From: Neolentinus lepideus HHB14362 ss-1
Lineage: Eukaryota > Basidiomycota > Agaricomycetes > Gloeophyllales > Gloeophyllaceae
Assembly: GCA_001632425.1 (NCBI GenBank)
Contig: KV425560.1
Location: 8,884-72,883, forward strand
Length of the DNA stretch: 64,000 nt
Direction: 5' to 3'
Under the pieces are notes generated by a model. It worked only from the letters and a program-made list of their open reading frames with translations. It searched no databases and was not told the origin of the DNA. Below, piece by piece: positions 8,398 to 20,394 of this stretch; position 1 is the stretch's first letter, and the number at the start of each line of letters is the position of its first letter. Position numbers and translations under genes: made by a program.

Positions 8398-10526
8398 CCT
8401 TGGTTCTGGCCTGGGAAAATGCGGAAAAATCGGAATAAATCAGAATATATTCCTGGACCCATTTGGGACCCCTCCAGTACTAAAAATAGATTGATATATA
8501 TATAGAATGCTGCAGAATGGGATTCAGCTGCCCATATAAATTCGCAAAAAATGCATAAAAATGCAGAAAAAATCAGGGTAGCTCCTGAGACCTGATGGGG
8601 TCAGATGGCATCATGATATTATGTAATCCTCTCATGATATCCATTCAACTGCTCATATAAAATCGGAAAAAATGCCTAAAAATGCAGAAAAAATCAGGGT
8701 AGTTGTTAGGACCCCATGGGCACAGATGCCATCATGATATTATGTAATCAACTACCTGATATGGACAACACTTGATGTTATACACCTCTGGAACCCATTT
8801 TTCACCCTCTTTCCACTGGTGTGGTCCATTTCTCTATCTGGATCAGATTTGTCATGGTTGTAGCACCTCAGCCATTAGAGCTACAGATATGGGACTTGTC
8901 CCATACATTTATATCAGCTACCAGCTATCAATGAGTACCAAAAACTACCAAAAGTATTTTTTCATGCACTGTGTTTAAAACACTTTTTCGTGTTTTCCCA
9001 CACTAGTACCTCACCCCACAACTTGCCTTTTTGGGAATATGGTCATCCAATATAAGGGTACAGGTTTACTTAAGACACTGTGAGATTCTGATGAGTGGGT
9101 GGCTACTTACTGCTTTTGGCAAGTACCCCTCCTGCAGCCTCTCCCCAGCTACCGCTTTTGGTTCTGGTGGTCAATATCACTCCTTCCTAGTGTATACTAG
9201 TGCATAAGAGTATACTGACGGAGTCTGGGACCATTTGGGCCATCATTCAGTGACCCAGTACTGATTGACCTCAAAATCATGCATTTATTGATACCCTACT
9301 ACAGCCAGTATACCTACTGCACTGGAAACATGCCATAATATAGCCTAGAGTATGCCCATTCAACCCTAGATCCTATCTCAGTCACCCCACATACTGCTCA
9401 GTACCACAATGCACTGTAAACAGCTTGGTCCGGTGCACACTAGTAGCTCAGGTCATTAGTCCAAACAATCCGAAAATGATCCGAAAATGTCAGAGAAGCT
9501 GTTTGCTACTGCAATGTGATACTGTGCAGCCTTTGGAATGACTGAGATAGGATCTAGGGTTGAATGGGCATACTCTAGGCTATATTATGGCATGTTTCCA
9601 GTGCAGTAGGTATACTGGCTGTAGTAGGGGATCAATAAATGCATGATTTTGAGGTCAATCAGTACTGGGTCACTGAATAATGGCCCAAATGGTCCCAGAC
9701 TCCGTCAGTATACTCTTATGCACTAGTATACACTAGGAAGGAGTGATATTGACCACCAGAACCAAAAGCGGTAGCTGGGGAGAGGCTGCAGGAGGGGTAC
9801 TTGCCAAAAGCAGTAAGTAGCCACCCACTCATCAGAATCTCACAGTGTCTTAAGTAAACCTGTACCCTTATATTGGATGACCATATTCCCAAAAAGGCAA
9901 GTTGTGGGGTGAGGTACTAGTGTGGGAAAACACGAAAAAGTGTCTTAAACACAGTGCATGAAAAAATACTTTTGGTAGTTTTTGGTACTCATTGATAGCT
10001 GGTAGCTGATATAAATGTATGGGACAAGTCCCATATCTGTAGCTCTAATGGCTGAGGTGCTACAACCATGACAAATCTCATCCAGATAGAGAAATGGACC
10101 ACACCAGTGGAAAGAGGGTGAAAAATGGGTTCCAGAGGTGTATAACATCAAGTGTTGTCCATATCAGGTAGTTGATTACATAATATCATGATGGCATCTC
10201 TGCCCAAGGGGTCCTAACAACTACCCTGATTTTTTCTGCATTTTTAGGCATTTTTTCCGATTTTATATGAGCAGTTGAATGGATATCATGAGAGGATTAC
10301 ATAATATCATGATGCCATCTGACCCCATCAGGTCCCAGGAGCTACCCTGATTTTTTCCGCATTTTTATGCATTTTTTGCGAATTTATATGGGCAGCTGAA
10401 TCACATTCTGCAGCATTCTATATATATATCAATCCATTTTTAGTACTGGAGGGGTCCCAAATGGGTCCAGGAATATATTCTGATTTATTCCGATTTTCCC
10501 GCATTTTCCCAGGCCAGAACCAAGGT
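8398..10526. repeat. Long palindrome: two ~1.03-kb inverted arms, 69-bp loop
   Basis: The left arm 8398-9426 (1029 bp) and right arm 9496-10526 (1031 bp) are inverted copies, near 98% identical over the parts I aligned by eye. Differences are mostly transitions, so this is not a simple assembly mirror. The loop is 9427-9495. Each arm contains two ~121-bp direct repeats (CATATAAA...ATCAGGGTAG) and a 68-codon open frame (8772-8978 + and 10151-9945 -). No transposase, RT or integrase is recognised. A related but older copy lies at 20761-23449. It could be a foldback element or an inverted duplication of an LTR-like unit. Confidence 0.85.
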
Positions 10527-10712
10527 CCTAGGCTATTATCACCAGCATAGCAGCCTTTTTCCCACACTTGACATCCAAACCCGATTGAGATCTTGATGCC
10601 TGGGTGCCGGGCAGTCTAATTCAAACCCAGCCCGGGTTCCGGGGCAATGTATGGCACAGCCTGGGGCATTAATACATTATGCTTAAAACATTACTGGGTA
10701 TTGCATAAGGGT
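10527..10712. repeat. Outer extension of the right palindrome arm
   Basis: This stretch continues the repeat unit beyond the symmetric part. Its reverse complement matches 20761-20931 (from CCCAGTAATGTTTTAAG through the GAACCCGGGCTGGGTTTG block). On the left side of the palindrome the matching outer part is missing, because the hAT end sits at 8397. So the full unit is longer than the present symmetric arms, and the left side has been cut. Confidence 0.7.
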
Positions 10713-10756
10713 TTGTTAAAATATTAGACATGTAATACATTAATACTACAGCATTA

Positions 10757-11340
10757 GGTGCAGCGGAGCACCTGCTGAACGAGATCAAAGTGTTGAGGAG
10801 TGCAGGAAATAGCTGGAAAAATCAATAAAAACTTGAATATTGCTTGTGCGACCAGACCGGGAGCCCTAGCACTATCGCACATAGCATGAGAAATAGCGCA
10901 AAAGTGCCAAAAATGTGTTTTCTGAGCCTGGAGACACATAGGGTGTATCAGCGGTGGGCTCCAAAATGATATGCACAGACATGCAACAAAACCCGCAAAG
11001 AAGAAACCTAAAGACAGACACAACCACAAAGCAAACACCAAACCCTTGGTGTCAAATGGCTGCAATGCCCGGGGTAACAAAGGGTATAGATAATTTGGAG
11101 GGGATGGGTGTAGGTGAGACGTATAGATGGGGCTAATGGGAGGTTGGCACCGAGTCGCTATTTGGCAGCAGTCTGATTCTAGAGAGAGCGACACTATGCG
11201 CTATCTAACGCTTTTGCATGCAGCACTATGTAATGCTTCTGCACACAGTGCTATGTAGGTGCTATATGATGCTTCTCCTAGTCAGCACTATATGGTCTTT
11301 GGTGCTCTGTAGTAGAGTGCTACTTGCGGTCACTATCTCT
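10757..11340 (-). mobile_element. Collapsed LTR-PBS-LTR remnant of the TGATACACC family
   Basis: Minus sense: an LTR 3' part (about 11340-10967, ending ...GTGCATATCA), then TTTTGGAGCCCACCGC (10966-10951), then an LTR 5' part starting TGATACACCC at 10950 and broken off near 10757. The 16-base spacer begins like a primer-binding site (TGGAGCCCACCGC pairs with a tRNA 3' CCA end). So nearly all internal sequence has been deleted, leaving two partial LTRs around the PBS. This identifies the family of the solo LTRs at 3218 and 22030. Confidence 0.6.
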
Positions 11341-13192
11341 AATTCGGGGTGTATAGACGCTGGTTAATACTATGCTACAGCACATGAGGCTGCCTAAGAG
11401 AGAGAGACTTGTGAAGGATTTGCTTATGATCAGTGATGCTATGCTGACTTGCTCTGTTGCTATCTCTGGGTGAAGTTGGAGGTATGCAAGAGTACCTATA
11501 CACGAGTTGCAAGGTGGACTTAGAAGAAACTCTGATGTGAGACTGAAATCTGAAGAGTGTGGTGAAGATAACTTGTTTTACAAAACAGAAAAGTGATGTC
11601 TTAAATACAAGAGAGCGACTGCTCTATGTCCAGCTCTAACTACCTACTACCACAAGTTGTGCCTTTGCTCTGCCTTTCAAACCCTGCCCGGCTTGTAGGA
11701 GCCCTTCTGGGGCACTGGAGGTGCGTAATGCATTACCGCAATACTATACTGTGTAATGCATAACACACTGCTATTATAATGGGGGCATAATACATTAATA
11801 CTACAGCATTGGCTGAACACTCCACAGCACTGGTTTCTGGGTTAGGTGCGTGACACCCTGAAACAAGTGTGATCAGGGTGTTTGTACATCTTCATTGAGT
11901 TGTGATAAGAGATTGAGTATGGTTCAGTCTCAGAAATGAGGTGTGAATGTGCACCAACTTTGGGCAAGGCAGGACAACAGGCTGCAAGATGGTGTCAACT
12001 AGTTCTGTGAGCACAGGGATCTGCAGCTGGATACTACAGGTTTTGTATATGACTCGGCTATGGCAGCAGCAAACAAAATTGACAACCTCACAGCCAAAGA
12101 AAAGATAGTAGCCTTACTATACAAATCTGAGTGTCACGACAGGGTGCTTCTGTGGTCAAAGTGACAGCATCATTTTTCACCTTTGTTGTGGCCTCAGTTA
12201 TTGTCAGCTAAGAGCTTGCATCCACCAGTGCATTTGGGGCACAAGGTCGAGAGGCTCTGTGGCTGGCAAGGGGCCACCTTGTGTGGCAGCACCAGCAAGC
12301 CAGCATTGCACCTTAACAGCAGCAAGCAAACAAAGGCTACCTGTGTGACAGCATGATCAATTTTAACAGCTGACAGCCCTTACCATGTGAATCCAAATGT
12401 CACACTTGTGGCTGGAGTGGCTGCATCATCTTCAATGTGGCCTCAGTTACTCTCAGTTGAGTGGTCTGACAGGTGGGGTCTGATGAGTGGGGTCCCGACC
12501 ATAGGGTTTTAAACATGCTCTGCTGAACAGTATCAACCCTCCGATATTTTCGACAACTACTAGTGCATTTAACAGATTCTCTGGTGTTTGACTTATACTT
12601 GAAATGGCTCGTCTTTGAAAGGCCAGCAAAAAAAAAACCTAGTCCACATGTGAACCAGCTGGTTCTGTAATAATAATGTATTACATGCACTGGGTGCAAA
12701 GCCCAATTTTACAAGATGAAATATTGCACAAAAATTAAGACAACAATCATAATATTTGCATCATTTTATGGCTACCATTAATTATATAAAATTATCAATG
12801 TTTCACATGATGTTTCATATGCCTAATGATGAAAATACTATAATTGTTATCTATAATCTTTTCAACATATTTTTGCACTATTTGCCACTGTCTGGCATGA
12901 CAGAACAGCCTAAAAACAGTGTGCTAAAAGAGAAGATAAATGATGATTACACTGAATTTTTTTTTCAAAACTATGTCAAATTTTATTCACCAATTTCATA
13001 TAGATAGAAACTCAGCCTTTACATAACAACATTCATTGTTTTATGATTGCCATCATTGTAGAAACATTTTAAGAGGTTCACAGTGTCTCCTTTGTAATGT
13101 ACAATACAATACTCTGGCATCTTTAAATATGTTGCTCATCATGTTTTCAGCAGATTTCCAGGATTGTTGTTATCAACTATTCTTGATCATTA
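11341..13192. other. Gene-poor stretch
   Basis: I see no gene. Up to 12,700 there are diverged duplicate phrases, for example GTGGCCTCAGTTA near 12187 and 12437. From 12,715 to the assembly gap the base composition turns strongly AT-rich with no long frame. It may be old repeat sequence. Confidence 0.5.
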
Positions 13193-14157
13193 NNNNNNNN
13201 NNNNNNNNNNNNNNNNNNNNNNNNNNNNNNNNNNNNNNNNNNNNNNNNNNNNNNNNNNNNNNNNNNNNNNNNNNNNNNNNNNNNNNNNNNNNNNNNNNNN
13301 NNNNNNNNNNNNNNNNNNNNNNNNNNNNNNNNNNNNNNNNNNNNNNNNNNNNNNNNNNNNNNNNNNNNNNNNNNNNNNNNNNNNNNNNNNNNNNNNNNNN
13401 NNNNNNNNNNNNNNNNNNNNNNNNNNNNNNNNNNNNNNNNNNNNNNNNNNNNNNNNNNNNNNNNNNNNNNNNNNNNNNNNNNNNNNNNNNNNNNNNNNNN
13501 NNNNNNNNNNNNNNNNNNNNNNNNNNNNNNNNNNNNNNNNNNNNNNNNNNNNNNNNNNNNNNNNNNNNNNNNNNNNNNNNNNNNNNNNNNNNNNNNNNNN
13601 NNNNNNNNNNNNNNNNNNNNNNNNNNNNNNNNNNNNNNNNNNNNNNNNNNNNNNNNNNNNNNNNNNNNNNNNNNNNNNNNNNNNNNNNNNNNNNNNNNNN
13701 NNNNNNNNNNNNNNNNNNNNNNNNNNNNNNNNNNNNNNNNNNNNNNNNNNNNNNNNNNNNNNNNNNNNNNNNNNNNNNNNNNNNNNNNNNNNNNNNNNNN
13801 NNNNNNNNNNNNNNNNNNNNNNNNNNNNNNNNNNNNNNNNNNNNNNNNNNNNNNNNNNNNNNNNNNNNNNNNNNNNNNNNNNNNNNNNNNNNNNNNNNNN
13901 NNNNNNNNNNNNNNNNNNNNNNNNNNNNNNNNNNNNNNNNNNNNNNNNNNNNNNNNNNNNNNNNNNNNNNNNNNNNNNNNNNNNNNNNNNNNNNNNNNNN
14001 NNNNNNNNNNNNNNNNNNNNNNNNNNNNNNNNNNNNNNNNNNNNNNNNNNNNNNNNNNNNNNNNNNNNNNNNNNNNNNNNNNNNNNNNNNNNNNNNNNNN
14101 NNNNNNNNNNNNNNNNNNNNNNNNNNNNNNNNNNNNNNNNNNNNNNNNNNNNNNNNN
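13193..14157. other. Assembly gap (965 N)
   Basis: A run of N. If the gypsy 5' LTR equals the 366-bp 3' LTR, its start would lie near 13887 inside the gap. The left target-site flank of the gypsy element is hidden here. Any frames read through the N are meaningless. Confidence 0.99.
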
Positions 14158-14252
14158 GACTATTGAGTCTGGGTGAACAACGACATAAGTCTATTGCTAT
14201 ATCAGCAAGACTTACCAACAAGAATAACTCTCTGAGGAGACTTTTCCTAACA
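14158..14252 (+). repeat. 3' part of the gypsy 5' LTR
   Basis: This matches 20666-20760 base for base as far as I can compare, ending TTTTCCTAACA. The remainder lies in the N gap. Confidence 0.9.
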
Positions 14253-14254
14253 TT

Positions 14255-14264
14255 AGGTTAAGCT
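14255..14264 (+). promoter_or_regulatory. Gypsy self-priming primer-binding site
   Basis: AGGTTAAGCT lies two bases after the 5' LTR end. It is the exact reverse complement of AGCTTAACCT at 20610-20619 in the LTR, which lies 28-34 bases after a TATATAA box, where the transcript should start. No TGG-initial tRNA-complementary site is present. Tf1/sushi elements prime from the folded 5' end of their own RNA, and this arrangement fits. Confidence 0.7.
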
Positions 14265-14362
14265 CATCTTCACCGACACTGCCGATTTTCTCAAGTCTAG
14301 GCATTGACTGTCTAGCGTCTTAATGCGACCTCAGATTGGTGTGCTAGTCATACCCAAACCAG

Positions 14363-15391
14363 ATGGCAGGACAAGGACAAAATGTTCCCCCTGTTGCAGC
14401 ACCTGTAGCAATCCCAGCCATTGCTGCACCAGCCATAGCTATGCAAGCACCTCAACCCACAGAACTGAAACTCTCGACTCCCAAAGATTATGATGGGAAA
14501 AGAGAAGAACTACGAGGATTCCTGCTACAAGTCAGGCTATACCTCAAAGCAAATCAAGAAATATACAACACCGATGACAAGCAAATCCTCTTCGTGCTAT
14601 CGCACCTGAAGGGAGGAACTGCTGGACCATGGGCAGAAACATATGTTAATGCCCATATCCAAGACAATGATCTAGTATTCGAAACGTTCCATGAATTCCT
14701 CACGGAATTCAAGGAAGCATTCGAAGAAGTAAACACAGCAGGAGAAGCCCTGAATAAGCTTTGCACCATGAAGCAGGCTGGCAAGACAGCCGATGAATTC
14801 AGATCAGAATTCAAGATCCATGCAGCGCACAGTGGTATCACTCAAGATGCAGCGCTCATCGACTACTTCCAAGAAGGCTTGACCACAGGGCTGGTCAGCA
14901 AGATATACAATGCAGAAACAATGCCTACTACCATCCAAGGATGGTATGCTGCGGCCGTCAAGCACGACTTGAACTAAAGAAGGTTGCAGGCCCATAGACA
15001 GTGCATGCAAGGGAAGCAGCCTACCAAAGCTGCACCCAAGTATGTCAGAAAGGAATGTGACCCCGATGCCATGGACATAGACCATCTCAACAAGGAAGAC
15101 CACAAGAAGTACATGTTGGAAGGAAAATGCTTCTGATGTGGACAGAAAGGCCACCGTGCCTTAGACCACAAGAGAAATGAACAAAAGTTCGAATCAAAGA
15201 AAGTTGAAGACGATGACAAAGTCAATATTCGACTTAAACAAGAAGAAGAACCAGTGAGAATCCAAAAGACAACAACTGGTAATGAAGCCGGTGCCAACAC
15301 TACCAAAGTCGAGCAGCTCAGGGAATTGCTAGACTGGATGACAGAAGATGAACATGTAGAAGTGTTCGGAGCCATGGAGGATTTTGTCTAA
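14363..15391 (+). pseudogene. Gypsy gag (capsid and zinc knuckle), two premature stops
   Basis: The ATG at 14363 opens a frame with an Ala/Pro-rich start, then a capsid-like domain (KLSTPKDYDGKREELRGFL, AGPWAETYV, FEEVNTAGEALNKL, GWYAAAVKHDLN). A TAA at 14975 interrupts it. The frame goes on through a CCHC-like knuckle (CF-stop-CGQKGHRALDH), where a TGA at 15134 replaces what is usually Arg and the last Cys is also lost, to a charged coiled-coil-like tail ending at TAA 15389-15391. Pol follows in another frame, so gag and pol would be joined by frameshifting or reinitiation. Confidence 0.85.
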
Positions 15392-15405
15392 GGCAGCTCA
15401 AGTCA

Positions 15406-18400
15406 ATGCTGAGTCTGCCACTTCTACTACAATCAATTGTAATTCGAGGGACCCTAAAAGACAATGAAAGGGCCTTGCATATCCCAGTTCAAATTGGTCA
15501 TAGAGACGTTGTCACGCACGCACTCCTCGACACGGGGTGTATGGGGAAAGTCATAAGCAAAGATTTTGCTCACCAAGCAAATCTACTGTTATACTGACTT
15601 CCAAAACCCATCATTGCGACAACAGCTGATGGAACAGTAATGAAGGGAGGGCTAATTCGCCATTTTGTCCTCACCAAGATGAAAATCGGTGGCAAAGCCA
15701 AACTACACCAATTCATAGTAGCCAATATCAAGGATGATATAATCCTAGGCTATGACTGGTTCAAAGCCGCAGAACCAGATATCAATTGGAAACGAGGAAT
15801 TGTCCGGATTGAAGAAATTGAGGACGATGAAGATATCCAACAGCGAATGCGAAAGCATGCTGTCAAGGACATCATAGAAGGACCCTTAGAACACAGCAGA
15901 AGGATTCGAGGAGTCCTAAGATGCAGGCAACTCAGAATGTGTCAATGGAACTCCTCAATGGAAACAATTTTGGACAATTCGACCACAGGACCCAAACCAT
16001 TTAAACCAGAAAAAACACCAAAAATTGCTGGACAGAGGCGTCAGTTGCAACACTGGTATAGGGAGTTTCTCTCAGCAAAAGAACAGTACTTCCAAAAGTA
16101 TCATACAGATAATGACATCGTCATATGGTATCTTCACGACGGGACGAACATCGACTTGACAGTTGGCAAAAAGGTCAATCCAGCAATGCACTTCATGCAA
16201 GAAGCTGAAAAACAGGCCAAGCACGAGGAAATCCCAATTTGTTACAAGGAATTTAATCAGCTTTTCGATAAGAAAAGTTCCGAACGATTTCCCGAATGAA
16301 CGGTCTATGACCATGCAATAGACCTCAAACTGGGATTCCAACCACGGAAAGCCAAACTGTACCCCATGAATGCCAAGGAACAAGATGAACTGGACAAATT
16401 CCTCGAAGAAAACCTCAGGAAAGGGTATATTCAACCATCAAAATCTCCGATGGCCACACCTTTCTTCTTTGTAGGAAAGAAGGATGGAGAATTACATCCA
16501 TGCCAAGACTATCAGTTTCTAAATGACCAAATGGTAAAAAATGCCTACCCCATACTGCTCATCAGTGAAGTTCTAGACAAACTTCAAGGGGCAAAGGTGT
16601 TCACTAAACTGGACGTCCGAAAAGGTTACAACAACGTATGGATCAAAGAAGGGGACGAATGGAAAGTGGCGTTCATAACAAACTGAGGGTTATTTGAACC
16701 CACGGTAATGTTCTTTGGACTATGCAATTCACTGGCTACATTTCAATCCATGATGAATGAGATATTCCATGACATGATATCGGAAGGATGGCTCGTCATT
16801 TACATGGATGACATCCTCATCTTTTCCGATGATGAAACTCAAGACACAGAATGAACTAAGCGAGTTCTTCAACGACTACAGGAGAAAGACCTGTACCTGA
16901 AAAAGGAAAAGTGCGAATTCACCAGAAACAAAGTGGAGTATCTAGGAATGATCATAACCCTGGACCACATCGCAATGGACCCTGTCAAACTGAAAGGGAT
17001 TGCCGACTGGCCAACTCCCCAAAAGGTCAAAGATGTCTGATCATTCCTAGGATTCTGCAATTTTTATCGCAGATTCATTCCTCATTTTGCAGAAATCAGT
17101 CGACCATTGACAGCACTTACACGGAAAGACCAACCCTGGATCTGGGGATTGGCACAGCAAGTCGCATTTAAAACCCTAAAGCAACTGTTCCAAGAAGAAC
17201 CTGTCCTCCTCATGCCAGACAACACCAAACCATTCATCCTTGAAACGGATGCCTCTAAAGTCACTAGCAGAGCCACACTACGACAGCAGGATTCCAACGG
17301 AGATTGGCATCTGTGTGGGTTTATTTCTGATGCTTTTGATTTGGCACAAAGGAATTACCAGATCTACAATCGAGAACTGCTGGGAATAATCCAAGGATTA
17401 AAAGCTTGGGATTGGCATCTCCGAGGGGTGAGACACCCAGTTGTGGTCCACTGTGACCACAAGAACCTGGGCTATTTCCATGCAGCACAGAAACTCACTC
17501 GAAGACAAGCCAGATGGGCTCTCGAGTTATCAGAATACAACCTCATTTTGAAACACGTACCTGGATGACACATTATTCAAGCCGATGCACTGTCATGGAG
17601 ACCGGATCATGATAAAGGAAATGCGGACAATGAAGACGTCGTATTACTCCCCAAAACGATGTTTTCTGCAGAACCAACATCTAACCCTTCGACTCTAATC
17701 CTCCCAACCCCACGAAAAGAAAGGGAAGAACTTGGGCAACAACCCCTCGAACAATGGGAACAGTTGCCAATGTCGACGGACCTACCACAACCTCTTACAG
17801 TCCCAGAGGTCGACGAGCAAACCACACCAGATAACCGAGAACTTGACACAGACACCCCAATCGAACCCCCTTCCACAACCGATGTGCCAGAACCTCTACT
17901 TATGGCAGAAGACATCATTGATACAGATAGGGAATTGAAACGTCCTCGATCACCAGGCCCCATGCACGAAGAATGGGCGCCTCCAGAAAAGTGGCATGAT
18001 TCATACGAAGAATCAGCCAAACAAGCACCGGATTATGCACCCCCCATCACACAACCTTTGCAAATTGATTCCCTCCAACAAACCAGCTGGGAACAAGCAC
18101 TGCAACACTTGAAATGGGAGGGGAAGGCACCATTTGCTACTCAACTAGCCGATTGGACATTGGACGGGGATGGCATCTTCTTCAAAGGCCGACAATTCCT
18201 ACCGGAAGGAAAACGGTGAGAAGCTATCTCTAACCTGCATGACTCGAAACTGGCTGGACACCCAGGGACTTATAAAATGTATGAGCTCACCAGACGGCAT
18301 TACTGGTGGCCAGGCATGTTCATTTACATTTTCAACTATGTCAAGGGGTGTGCTATTTGTCAACACATGAAAGTTAACACACACCCGACATGACCGGCAC

Positions 18401-19470
18401 TCCTGCCAATCGACAAACCTCACCAGAATGAACCCTTCACCACGACGTCTTGTGATTTCATCACAGACCTCCCCCTGTCACTGGGTTTCGATTCCATCAT
18501 GGTCATGGTAGACCACGGCCTTATGAAAGGGATAATTCTAGAACCCTGCAACAAAATGATTGATGCGGAAGGAACAGCAGAAATTTTCTGACACACGGTA
18601 TTCAAACAGTTTGGACTACCAGATACCATTATATCTGACAGAGGACCTCAATTCGCCTCACGAGTGTTCCAAGAAACGTGCAAACTTCTGGGGATCAAAT
18701 CCAAGATGAGCACAGCCTACCATCCTCAGACAGATGGAGAAACAGAAAGAGTCAACCAAGAATTGGAAACTTATCTCCAAATCTTCTGTCAAAATGCCCC
18801 AAACGATTGGGCCAAACTGCTACCCGAAGCCGAGTTTGCCCACAACCAACAGGCACATTCCGCACAACCGGAGTCACCCTTCTATCTCATGATGGGTTAC
18901 CACCCCAGAATCATCGAGACCAGAACAAAAATAACAGTACCATCAGTCGAAGACCGATTGTCAAGGCTTGAATTCATCTGGAAAGAAGCCGCAGCCATGC
19001 ACAACATCGCCAAGCAATGGATGACAGAACGACAATGAAGCAGTTGGAAACCATTCCAGATCAGAGAAAAGGTTTGGCTAGAAGCAAAGAACCTGAACAT
19101 ACCATATGTCTCCAGGAAGCTCGCTCCAAAACGAGAAGGACCCTTCAAGATAATTGGGAAATGGGGACCCTTGGCTTACCAATTGGAATTGCCGTCGCAA
19201 TGGAGAATCCACAACGTCTTCCACACATCCCTTCTTTCCAGATTCCACGAAATGGAAGTCCACGGGCCAAGCTACACGCATCCTCCACCTGAGAATGTAG
19301 CTGGAGAAGCCAAACATGAGGTGGAAGTGATCCTGGGACACCGCGGTTCTAAATCGAGAAGACAATACCTAGTGAAATGGGCTGGTTACCCGATGGCAGA
19401 AAACAAATACCTCACAGAAGCTGAGTTGGCTAACGCAGAGAAACTACTGCATGCATATAAGCAAGCCTGA
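15406..19470 (+). pseudogene. Gypsy pol: protease, RT, RNase H, integrase, chromodomain; ten TGA stops
   Basis: One reading frame holds for 4065 bases without a frameshift. Domains in order: aspartic protease (LLDTGCMGKVIS, 15527 on); RT with [17 protein letters not shown] and YMDD (16804); RNase H with ETDASK; the integrase zinc region (HDSKLAGHPG); and catalytic D-D-E in [19 protein letters not shown] and HPQTDGETERVNQE. The C-terminus (19300-19460) is a chromodomain with QYLVKWAGYP. In-frame stops at 15595, 16297, 16684, 16852, 17038, 17566, 18217, 18391, 18589 and 19036 are all TGA, mostly where Arg is usual (for example TN-stop-GLFEP, KDV-stop-SFLGF). Chromodomains guide integration to marked chromatin in this clade. 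Confidence 0.92.
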
Positions 19471-19516
19471 AAACTCGATTAAAAGACCATACCCCCCTTT
19501 GATACTCTAGTAAATC

Positions 19517-20361
19517 ATGAACTCTCCTCGCCACACCTTTCAGAACCAACTATCTAGGAGCGATCCCCAGGCGGGACATGCTTTTGATGCGCAATTCATC
19601 CCCTGCCCTGGCCATACCACCGATTCTTACATTCCCAACCTTCACGCCATCCTACTCCACCACTATACCAATCCTGAACTATTCAACTGACTCTCCCAAA
19701 GTCTGGTTGTAGCAATGATTGCCAGAAAGAAACCCTCAAACGAATCACTACAGACCTCCACTGGGAGGAACCTGGATACGATCAGATTGGGCAGAGAATC
19801 ACACATCGCCTTGTCCACATGGGACTCGATACACCCATTACCCAATTCCTCCATAGCAAATACCCTTATGGTGAATGTGAACTCGATGCCTATGGTACTT
19901 GTGCCTATCCCATCGAAGTCGAGCAATGGTTCAAAAACTGTCACTGCCTACCTACCATCTGCCGCCCTCACTTCTCTCCTATCGGCAATCGCCCTGACAA
20001 TCGTGTTGTATGCCATCCATGCAACCCTCCCAAAAAGAAGAATACGCGTACTCGAACACCTACGCCACATTCATCCACAAGTCCTAACTCCACTTGTAGC
20101 ACCAACAATTCATCGGTTCCTCCGCCTGTTCCACCCAAAGATAGTCACGCATTTCCTCCATCGTCTTCGATTGCCCCTACTTCGGTTACCCTCTCCACTG
20201 TCGAGTGCTGGCAATGTCATGAAGTGGGCCATAAACACGCCGACTGTCCTTCCTATGGGACTGATCGACATGAAGAGCCTCCTAATTGGCATGAAGAACT
20301 TGGGGATGTGTCGCTTCCCAATGAATACGATGATAATATCAGCACTTATGGGCATGATTGA
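19517..20361 (+). pseudogene. Extra ORF downstream of integrase with CCHC zinc knuckle
   Basis: Between the pol stop and the 3' LTR lies more coding-like sequence. It starts at ATG 19517 (MNSPRHTFQNQ), meets a TGA near 19688 and shifts frame near 19660-19700. It continues through RLVHMGLDTPITQFLHSKYP, a Cys-rich stretch (NCHCLPTICRPHF), a Ser/Pro/Thr linker and a clear zinc knuckle, CWQCHEVGHKHADC (C-x2-C-x4-H-x4-C), ending at TGA 20359-20361. I do not recognise the family. It might be a captured or duplicated Gag-like nucleic-acid-binding protein. Such a 3' ORF is not standard for Tf1/sushi elements. Confidence 0.6.
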
Positions 20362-20394
20362 ACGTCTGGGACGTTCAAGTTAGGGGAGAGCTAA

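Noticed and set aside
8398..10526. Palindrome as a pure assembly artefact
   Set aside because: The arms differ at scattered positions, the right arm has an outer extension that the left lacks, and a related diverged copy shares the loop.
13036..14261. Long open frames running through the N stretch
   Set aside because: They exist only because N codons are not read as stops; there is no sequence there.
15406..19470. TGA read as an amino acid (stop-codon recoding) in the gypsy element
   Set aside because: Host genes in the window end normally with TGA (MAK16 neighbourhood, PRP40, FMP32), and the sites match CGA decay, so recoding is not needed.
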